NCBI GenBank assembly: GCA_030673995.1
Contig: DAOUYU010000045.1
Span: 1-11,239 of the forward strand
DNA length: 11,239 nt
Reading direction: 5' to 3'
DNA from: Candidatus Aminicenantota bacterium
Lineage (GTDB): Bacteria > Acidobacteriota > Aminicenantia > Aminicenantales > Aminicenantaceae
Shown piece after piece: positions 6,091 through 11,239 of this stretch. The notes under the pieces were generated by a model. The model ran no database searches and was not told where the DNA came from. It saw only the letters and a program-made list of their open reading frames with translations. A program made the position numbers and the translations under genes. Position 1 is the stretch's first letter. Each line of letters starts with the position of its first letter.

Positions 6091-7106
6091 GGCAGCTTAA
6101 AACGGCCGGCAACAGGGCTCCCACAAAAGCTGCAGGCGGAATCTTTGACCTTGTAATCAGAGATGCTGAATCCTCCTCTTCTAATCAGAGTCTTTCCGCA
6201 GGAAGGACACAGAGTATCCTCCGCCACTCCCAGGACATTCCCGACATAAACATAGCGAAGCCCCTCTTCTTTCCCGATGGAATAGGCCAAACGCAGGGTT
6301 TCAGTGGGAGTCGCCCGGGAATCCGTATATTCGTAGTCAGGATGGAAGCGGCTGATATGCCAGGGAATATCAGGGTCTGTGTCAACTATAAAGCGGGCGA
6401 TATCCCTCAACTCCTCTTCTCCGTCATTCACATCGGGAACCACAAGAGTTGTCACCTCCACCCAGATGTTTAATTTTTTCATAAGCCGGATCGAGTCAAG
6501 GACAGGCTGGAGGTGGCTCTGGCATATATCTCGATAAAACTCCTCCCTAAAAGATTTAAGGTCAACATTGCACGCATCCAGGTAAGGATGTATGGCCTCC
6601 AGAGCTTCTGCGGTCATGTAGCCGTTGGTAACAAAATTATTGCCTAGGCCTGCTCTCGATGCAAGCTTGGCTGTCTCGTAGGCATATTCGAAGAAAATCG
6701 TAGGTTCAGTGTAGGTATAAGAGACACTCTTGCAGCCGTATCGTTTTGCTCCTGCAACGACATCCTCGGGGAGAAGTTTTTGGCCTGACATGCCCTCTCC
6801 TTTCCTCATGGATGCCTGGGAAATCTGCCAGTTCTGACAGAACGGGCAGCGGAAGTTGCATCCGATTGTGGCGATGGAAAAGGATGTTGTTCCGGGAAGA
6901 AAATGATAAAGGGGCTTTTTTTCTATCGGGTCAACATGGGCGGCTATAACTTCACCAAACACGTGCGTGTAAAGCTTTCCCTCCCTGTTCTGCCTAACGC
7001 CGCAGATTCCAAATTTCGAGACGGCAATCTGACATTTATGGCTGCAAAGAAAACAGGAAACTTTTTTATCCGCTAGAGAGCTGTAAAACATGGCTTCTTT
7101 GATCAT
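6084..7106 (-). CDS. amrS: AmmeMemoRadiSam-system radical SAM enzyme
   Basis: This is a radical SAM protein of the family named for its usual genetic association with AMMECR1 and Memo domains; its reaction is not established to my knowledge. Numbered from the ATG at 7106, the [4Fe-4S] motif is CNFRCPFC with Cys83, Cys87 and Cys90. An N-terminal cysteine cluster precedes it (CFLCSHKC and FGICGVRQN, Cys18/21/25/35), and a C-terminal CxxC pair set (CPSCGK, CSFCGSP; Cys300/303/325/328) looks like a zinc ribbon or rubredoxin-like knuckle. TEPTIFFEYAYE and NVDLKSF are typical of the PflA-like group. The ATG is chosen because family members usually begin with a short KEA-type helix right before the first cysteines; a TTG at 7121 overlapping the nth stop would add five residues. 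No AMMECR1 or Memo gene is in the window. Confidence 0.93.
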   Translation of the reverse strand: MIKEAMFYSSLADKKVSCFLCSHKCQIAVSKFGICGVRQNREGKLYTHVFGEVIAAHVDPIEKKPLYHFLPGTTSFSIATIGCNFRCPFCQNWQISQASMRKGEGMSGQKLLPEDVVAGAKRYGCKSVSYTYTEPTIFFEYAYETAKLASRAGLGNNFVTNGYMTAEALEAIHPYLDACNVDLKSFREEFYRDICQSHLQPVLDSIRLMKKLNIWVEVTTLVVPDVNDGEEELRDIARFIVDTDPDIPWHISRFHPDYEYTDSRATPTETLRLAYSIGKEEGLRYVYVGNVLGVAEDTLCPSCGKTLIRRGGFSISDYKVKDSACSFCGSPVAGRFKLPE

Positions 7107-7117
7107 ATTCTCATCGC

Positions 7118-7780
7118 TCAAAGATTGAGCTCGCTCTCCGGGTAAAAGTCCTTTGCCAAAGGGCAGAGATGTTTTATCTCACACTGAGGACAGAGAGGCT
7201 TTCGAGCCGGACAAATTTTCCGGCCGTGGTTGACAAGCATGTAATTGAAGTCGATCCAGTCCTCTCTGGGAACAAGTCTCATAAGGTCTCTTTCAATTTT
7301 ATTCGGATCCTTTTCCATACTCAAGCCTAATCTTTGAGACAGCCGACTCACGTGTGTATCGACGGCAATACCCTGCGCCTTCTTAAAGGCACTGGAGAGG
7401 ACAATATTCGCTGTCTTCCTGGCAACGCCGGGAAGAGTTATGAGGTCCTCCATTTCATCCGGCACCTCGCCTTTGAAATCTTCGACGATCTTTTTGGAGG
7501 CATTAATGATATTCTTTGCTTTGTTTCTGAAAAATCCTGATGACCTGATTTCTTCTTCCAATTCTTTTTGATCAGCAGAAGCAAAATCGGCAGGTGTTTG
7601 GTATTTACGAAAAAGAGATGGAGTGATCTGATTGACTTTTTCGTCGGTACACTGAGCGGACAGAATAGTCGCCACCATGATCTGAAGTGGTGTTTTAAAT
7701 TTGAGAGCTGTATGGCTTTGGGAGTAATTCTTGTACAATATTTCTAAAATCTCTCCGATTCTATCTTTTGCACTTCTCAT
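7118..7780 (-). CDS. nth: Endonuclease III (DNA glycosylase/AP lyase)
   Basis: Nth removes oxidised pyrimidines from DNA and cleaves the abasic site in base excision repair. The 220-residue protein has the helix-hairpin-helix segment LPGVARKTANIV with catalytic Lys122, followed by AVDTHVSRLSQRLGL with catalytic Asp141. The FeS-loop cysteines Cys190, Cys197, Cys200 and Cys206 give the exact C-x6-C-x2-C-x5-C spacing. Length is normal for the family. The start ATG at 7780 follows a GGGAAG tract very closely, and no better start is seen. The stop nearly abuts the downstream amrS gene (overlapping it if amrS uses the TTG at 7121). This is the first gene of a likely nth-amrS-archease-rtcB operon. 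Confidence 0.96.
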   Translation of the reverse strand: MRSAKDRIGEILEILYKNYSQSHTALKFKTPLQIMVATILSAQCTDEKVNQITPSLFRKYQTPADFASADQKELEEEIRSSGFFRNKAKNIINASKKIVEDFKGEVPDEMEDLITLPGVARKTANIVLSSAFKKAQGIAVDTHVSRLSQRLGLSMEKDPNKIERDLMRLVPREDWIDFNYMLVNHGRKICPARKPLCPQCEIKHLCPLAKDFYPESELNL

Positions 7781-7845
7781 CTTCCCATCTCATTTAAAAG
7801 GGACACATCCCGGAATGGCATCCTCCCTATGCTTTTCTGTTAAAA

Positions 7846-7873
7846 AGTTTAATAAAAAGTAAAAAGGGGTCAA
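7846..7873 (-). promoter_or_regulatory. Candidate promoter for the nth operon
   Basis: On the minus strand TTGACC (7873-7868) is followed after 16 bases by TAAACT (7851-7846), in the only spacer upstream of nth. The -35 matches 5 of 6 consensus bases and the -10 matches 4 of 6. It partly overlaps the hairpin that may end the nadA transcript. The match is moderate and unproven. Confidence 0.35.
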
Positions 7874-7901
7874 ATTTCTCAAAGCTAAAACTTGAGAATT
7901 T
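7872..7901 (-). terminator. Possible transcription terminator hairpin after nadA
   Basis: AAATTTCTCAA (7872-7882) and TTGAGAATTT (7892-7901) form a roughly 10-bp stem with one bulge and a 9-base loop, starting 4 bases past the nadA stop. On the minus strand it is followed by GACCCCTTTTT rather than an immediate U-run, and the stem is AT-rich, so it is a weak terminator candidate. It could instead be an mRNA 3'-end stabiliser. Confidence 0.35.
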
Positions 7902-7905
7902 CTCC

Positions 7906-8811
7906 TTATATTTCCACCATTTTCTCAATTGCCCCTCTAGCCTTCCGACTGATTTCTGAAGGAACTTCTACCCTGTAAATTATCTTTTCCAAAGATCTTA
8001 GAACTTTTTTTAAATTTATCTTTTTCATATTAGAACATAAAGCCATATCTCGGGCAGGATAAAAATCCTTTTCAGAGTTCTCTTTTTTCATGCGGTAGAT
8101 TATCCCTGTTTCCGTTCCAATGATGATTTCGTTCTTTTTCGTTTTCCTGGCTTCCTTTACCATTTTCCCCGTGGAAACAACTTTGTCTGCAAGGTCTATA
8201 ACTTCGGGCCGGCATTCAGGATGTACCCAAACTTCTGCCTCAGGATAGAGACTCTTTTTCTCTTTTATATCCCTGGCCAGAATGTTGTTGTGAACATAAC
8301 AGTAGCCATCCCAGGGAATGATTTTCTTCTCTGTGTGGCGGGCAACGTAGGCAGCAAGGTTTTTATCCGGGGCAAAAAGAATCTCGTCCCCGTCGATGGA
8401 ATTCACAACTTTGACGGCATTGGATGAAGTGCAGCAGATGTCGCATTCAGCCTTAACCTCTGCGGTGGTGTTGACATAACAGACGGCTTTTCCTTCTGGA
8501 TATTTTTTTTTCCACTTCCTCAGCTGCGAAGCATTGATCATATTGGCCATGGGACAGCCAGCCTTGATTTCAGGGATAAGGACTGTTTTTTCAGGAGCCA
8601 GAATAGAGGCTGTCTCAGCCATAAAATGGACTCCGCAGAAAACAATAAGCTTCTCCTTGATCTGAGCCGCTTTCTGACTTAATTCGAGGGAGTCTCCTAT
8701 ATAATCGGCCATGTCCTGGACTTCTCCGATCTGGTAATTGTGGGCAAAAATAACGGCGCTCTTTTCCTTTTTTAATTTTGCTATCCTTTCTGTCATTTCC
8801 TCTTTAGTCAT
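7906..8811 (-). CDS. nadA: Quinolinate synthase A
   Basis: NadA condenses iminoaspartate with dihydroxyacetone phosphate to quinolinate, the first committed intermediate of de novo NAD synthesis, using an oxygen-sensitive [4Fe-4S] cluster. The 301-residue protein matches the short form of the family. Expected cluster ligands are Cys86 in AGCPMAN, Cys171 in GYCYVH and Cys259 in MALCSNMK. Active-site residues seen are His24 and Tyr26 in AHNYQ, Ser41 in GDSLELS, Tyr112 and Asn114 in YVNTTAE, and His197/Glu199 in HPEC. The ATG at 8811 has GAGGGA 4-5 bases upstream. It is the last gene of an operon otherwise made of sulfur-transfer and Fe-S assembly genes, so it is the likely client of that machinery. 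No nadB or nadC is in the window. Confidence 0.96.
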   Translation of the reverse strand: MTKEEMTERIAKLKKEKSAVIFAHNYQIGEVQDMADYIGDSLELSQKAAQIKEKLIVFCGVHFMAETASILAPEKTVLIPEIKAGCPMANMINASQLRKWKKKYPEGKAVCYVNTTAEVKAECDICCTSSNAVKVVNSIDGDEILFAPDKNLAAYVARHTEKKIIPWDGYCYVHNNILARDIKEKKSLYPEAEVWVHPECRPEVIDLADKVVSTGKMVKEARKTKKNEIIIGTETGIIYRMKKENSEKDFYPARDMALCSNMKKINLKKVLRSLEKIIYRVEVPSEISRKARGAIEKMVEI

Positions 8812-8866
8812 TCTTCCCTCGATTCGTGAATAATCTAGATCAGTTAATCTATCTTTGTTATCTTTG

Positions 8867-9100
8867 TTAATCCTTTGTTTTCGTGACGTAGACTTTTATT
8901 ATCTCTCCATCTTCCTCCAGACCAAGATATTCTTGCCCTGTCTGCCTGCACCAGGCGGGCATATCTTCCTTGATCCCTTCATCAGTGGAGGTCACTTCTA
9001 AAACCTCTCCACTCTTCATTTCTTTGATCTTTTCTGCAGTCTGGATAATGGGCATAGGACAGAGCAAACCGAAACAATCCAATTTCACATTATTCCTCAT
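8867..9100 (-). CDS. TusA/SirA-family sulfur carrier protein
   Basis: TusA-like proteins carry persulfide sulfur on a conserved cysteine between donors and acceptors, for example in tRNA thiolation, molybdenum cofactor synthesis or dissimilatory sulfur metabolism. The 77-residue protein has the full hallmark LDCFGLLCPMP with the carrier Cys14 in the CPxP motif, then VLEVTSTDEGIKEDMPAWC and GQEYLGLEED, giving the expected small beta-alpha-beta-alpha layout. An extra cysteine (Cys9) precedes the carrier. It sits between iscU-like and nadA genes, so a role in passing sulfur within this Fe-S module is plausible but inferred. The true tusA function in tRNA 2-thiolation cannot be claimed because no TusBCDE genes are present here. 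Confidence 0.9.
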   Translation of the reverse strand: MRNNVKLDCFGLLCPMPIIQTAEKIKEMKSGEVLEVTSTDEGIKEDMPAWCRQTGQEYLGLEEDGEIIKVYVTKTKD

Positions 9101-9166
9101 TTCTCTCTTTATTTATCCACTCGTTTCTTTCTTGCCTGGAGAAATCTATATTCTATTTTAAAGCAC

Positions 9167-9736
9167 TCATATCATTATTTTCGTTACCCCACAATGGGGA
9201 CATTCCTTTTCTCCCTTCTTTTTGGGCTTTTTGCACTCCGGGCACTCTTCAAGCTCAATCTCGCACTTCTCACAGAAATCCTCTACTCCTTCAATGGGGC
9301 CTTCGCAATAAGGGCAGTAACATTTATCACTCAAAACAGATTTTTCAGACGGTTCTTTTTTTGAGGCTTTCTGTTTTTCTCTGTAATTTTCTATGGCCTC
9401 ATGGAGGGCGTCCGCCCCCAGATTTGAACAGTGGAGTTTATTCTTGGGCAAGCCTCCCAATTCCTCTGCTACACTTTTATTGGTGATTTCAAGAGCCTCC
9501 TCTATCGTTTTCCCTATAGCCATTTCACTGACCATGCTGGAAACAGCAATAGCAGCTCCGCAGCCAAATGTCTGAAACTTGATATCCACAAGGCGGTTAT
9601 CTTTTACATTGATATAAAAAGCCATCACATCGCCGCAGACAGGATTCCCAACCTTGCCAATTCCGTCTGCATCCTTAATCACTCCCACATTCCGGGGGTT
9701 TTGAAAATGTTCCATAACTCTTTCGCTGTAAATCAT
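9167..9736 (-). CDS. IscU/NifU-N-like Fe-S scaffold with a C-terminal four-CxxC extension
   Basis: The scaffold assembles [2Fe-2S] or [4Fe-4S] clusters before transfer to target proteins. Residues 1-125 are a clear IscU/NifU N-terminal domain: MIYSERVMEHFQNPRN start, cluster ligands Cys34 in GNPVCGD (with the conserved Asp36), Cys59 in FGCGAAIA and Cys103 in LHCSNLGADAL. A lysine-rich linker (about 122-137) leads to an extension of about 50 residues with Cys139 and four CxxC pairs (141/144, 155/158, 165/168, 179/182), predicted to form two zinc ribbons, or less likely a metal or cluster site. This is not the usual NifU layout (central ferredoxin-like domain plus Nfu domain). The start ATG shares an ATGA overlap with the nifS-like stop, showing coupled translation with its expected partner. 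Confidence 0.92.
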   Translation of the reverse strand: MIYSERVMEHFQNPRNVGVIKDADGIGKVGNPVCGDVMAFYINVKDNRLVDIKFQTFGCGAAIAVSSMVSEMAIGKTIEEALEITNKSVAEELGGLPKNKLHCSNLGADALHEAIENYREKQKASKKEPSEKSVLSDKCYCPYCEGPIEGVEDFCEKCEIELEECPECKKPKKKGEKECPHCGVTKIMI

Positions 9737-10914
9737 TTTTCCCTTTCCTCCAAATATTTTGTATATAAGGGAGACATCTTTCTCAGTCTCTCTACTATAG
9801 GCGGAAAGACTTCAAGAAGATAATCCATATCCTTTGAAGTCGTCTCTTCGATCAAACTAAAAACAAGAGAGCCCTGGGCAAGGGCATGATCAAGCCCCAT
9901 GGCCAGAAGAACATGAGAAGCCTTCAAGGCTCGTGACGTGCAGGCTGAGCCGCTGGAGGCAGAAATACCCCGCATATCCAGATTCAAGAGCATCGCTTCT
10001 CCTTCGATAAACTCGATGCAAAAACTTGCGTGATGTGGCAGTCTTTTTTCTGGATGTCCGGTGAGAACGACATGATCAACTTTTTGAGGAAGGAGTTGAA
10101 TAAGCCTGTCTCTTAACGGCTTGGCCTTTCCAATCCGCTTCTCCATCTCCTTCATAGCTATCTCCGCGGCTTTTCCCATGCCTACGATGCCAGCCACATT
10201 TTCTGTTCCAGCTCTTCTTCCTCCTTCCTGAATGCCGCCATCTATAAAGGGCATAATTCTTTTTCCTTTCTTCACAAACAGGGCTGCGCTACCTTTGGGA
10301 CCGTAGAATTGATTCCCTGCAAGGCTCAGGGCATCCACTCCCAACTCTTTCACATCAACGGGAATATTTCCCACTGCAGCGACTGCATCCGTATGGAAAA
10401 GAACGTCACGGGAGCGACACATCTCCGCAATCTCCCTCACCGGTTCAATGGTCCCAACTTCTCCGTTGGCCAACATAATAGACACAAGTATAGTGTCTTC
10501 CTTGAGAGCCTTACGGACATCATCAGGCTCTACCACTCCCCATTTATCCACGGGAACCACGCTCACGTTGAATCCCTGTTTTTCCAGGCTTTTAGCCGAA
10601 TGAAGAACGGACTGATGTTCAACGGCAGAGTGAATGATATGTGTTCCCCGGCTTTGTTGAGCATGGGCGAAACCCTTCAGAGCAAAATTATTCGACTCAG
10701 AACCGCTTGATGTAAAGAATATCTCCGCAGGCTGAGCATGGAGGAGCTGAGCTACCTTTTCTCTGGCTTCTTCGACAGCATTTGAAGCTTCCTGTCCGGT
10801 GGAATGAAGACTTTGAGGATTGCCAAAGTTTTCCTTCAAATAAGGAAGCATGGCATCTAGAACCTGAGGATGAAGAGGAGTCGTAGCGATGTGATCCAGA
10901 TACACCTTTCTCAT
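9733..10914 (-). CDS. NifS/IscS-like protein lacking the PLP-binding lysine
   Basis: By overall sequence this is a NifS/IscS class V aminotransferase-fold protein of normal length (393 residues). It keeps YLDHIATTPL (5-14), GSESNN (71-76), AVEHQSV with His100, Asn150 in MLANGE, Asp176 in FHTDAV, GGRRAGTEN (231-239) and the mobile-loop Cys325 in SSGSACTS. The segment that should read S-x-H-K before FYGPKG is A-G-N-Q at 199-202: the lysine that forms the PLP Schiff base is Gln202 (codon CAA at 10311-10309), and His becomes Asn201. The DAVQ glutamine is Ala179, and the usual Arg before FSL is Val351. It is therefore unlikely to work as a standard cysteine desulfurase. A good AGAGGA site precedes the ATG, and the stop overlaps the iscU-like start. 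It may be a persulfide relay or structural partner of the scaffold. Confidence 0.93.
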   Translation of the reverse strand: MRKVYLDHIATTPLHPQVLDAMLPYLKENFGNPQSLHSTGQEASNAVEEAREKVAQLLHAQPAEIFFTSSGSESNNFALKGFAHAQQSRGTHIIHSAVEHQSVLHSAKSLEKQGFNVSVVPVDKWGVVEPDDVRKALKEDTILVSIMLANGEVGTIEPVREIAEMCRSRDVLFHTDAVAAVGNIPVDVKELGVDALSLAGNQFYGPKGSAALFVKKGKRIMPFIDGGIQEGGRRAGTENVAGIVGMGKAAEIAMKEMEKRIGKAKPLRDRLIQLLPQKVDHVVLTGHPEKRLPHHASFCIEFIEGEAMLLNLDMRGISASSGSACTSRALKASHVLLAMGLDHALAQGSLVFSLIEETTSKDMDYLLEVFPPIVERLRKMSPLYTKYLEEREK

Positions 10915-10987
10915 TTTTTGTCCTCTTTAATCTTTAACGAATAGACAATCATAAATCAAGGGAAACCGCTTCTCTTATTTTATTTAT

Positions 10988-11206
10988 CTAAACAGCTACA
11001 ACTTCCTTGATTTCCGGAATTTCTTTCTTCAAGATTCTTTCAATTCCCATCTTTAAGGTCATCTGGGACATGGGGCAACCAGCGCAAGCTCCGGTTAGCT
11101 TGACTTTTACCAGGTCGCCTTCAACTTCCAAAAGTTCAACATTTCCTCCATCTGCCATAAGGGAAGGTCGAATCTTATCCAGAGCTTTTTCGATTCTCTC
11201 TTTCAT
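10988..11206 (-). CDS. Stand-alone NifU C-terminal (Nfu) domain protein
   Basis: Nfu-type proteins bind a [4Fe-4S] cluster, usually between two monomers, and deliver it to apo-proteins. The 72-residue protein is a single Nfu domain: MKERIEKALDKIRPSLMADG start, a short VELLEVEGDLVKVKL strand region, and the ligand motif GACAGCPMSQMT with Cys41 and Cys44. Length matches stand-alone Nfu proteins. AAAGGAG (11219-11213) lies 6 bases before the ATG, the best ribosome-binding site in the window, which suggests this is the first or an efficiently translated gene of the operon. The nifS-like gene follows after 73 bases. Confidence 0.95.
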   Translation of the reverse strand: MKERIEKALDKIRPSLMADGGNVELLEVEGDLVKVKLTGACAGCPMSQMTLKMGIERILKKEIPEIKEVVAV

Positions 11207-11239
11207 TGTAAACTCCTTTCCTTGAATTATTCATAAAAA

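Noticed and set aside
8851..8868. Two tandem copies of ATCTTTGTT after tusA
   Set aside because: Only two 9-base units in AT-rich spacer; no array, and likely chance or slippage.
10288..10320. A frameshift explaining the missing NifS lysine
   Set aside because: The frame is continuous through conserved FYGPKG immediately downstream and VDALSL upstream, so the loss is by substitution and not by a shift.
1..11239. CRISPR arrays, tRNA or rRNA genes, phage genes
   Set aside because: No regularly spaced direct repeats, no cloverleaf-like sequence and no rRNA or phage-like coding sequence were seen on either strand by eye.

Overview
The window looks like chromosomal DNA of a bacterium, probably an anaerobe or low-oxygen lineage. 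The evidence is a bacterial-type S4-domain tyrosyl-tRNA synthetase, Shine-Dalgarno sites, a sigma-70-like promoter, and many oxygen-sensitive or Fe-S proteins (quinolinate synthase, a radical SAM enzyme, an FeS endonuclease III, Fe-S assembly genes). The mix of ThyX, RtcB/archease and an AmmeMemoRadiSam-type radical SAM protein is common in thermophiles and uncultured candidate phyla. I cannot assign a phylum from sequence alone.

Layout. (1) Bases 1-2040, plus strand: the 3' end of purL, then purN and tyrS, tightly spaced like one operon. (2) 2058-3536, minus strand: a double-length, tandem-domain ThyX-like protein converging on tyrS with only 17 bases between the stop codons, behind a near-consensus promoter. 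(3) 3537-4160: the only long gene-free stretch. It holds a 248-bp segment bounded by an exact 15-bp inverted repeat, a short perfect hairpin, a palindromic dispersed-type repeat of the kind often mistranslated as 'CEERSD/SRAKRGD' peptides, and a possible 29-codon ORF. (4) 4161-7780, minus strand: nth, amrS, archease and rtcB, closely packed, a DNA/RNA repair and radical-SAM operon. (5) 7906-11206, minus strand: nfu, a nifS-like gene, an iscU/nifU-like gene, tusA and nadA, which reads as an Fe-S/sulfur-transfer operon ending in the Fe-S enzyme of NAD synthesis.

The most notable point is in region 5. The NifS-like protein keeps the class V fold motifs and the mobile-loop cysteine but has lost the PLP-binding lysine (Gln in its place) together with several neighbouring PLP-contact residues. 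It sits beside an IscU-like scaffold that carries a C-terminal extension with four CxxC pairs (a predicted double zinc ribbon). The module may therefore assemble clusters without a conventional cysteine desulfurase reaction, perhaps using sulfide or sulfur delivered by another protein. A second notable protein is the tandem ThyX, whose two halves each keep a different part of the active-site signature.
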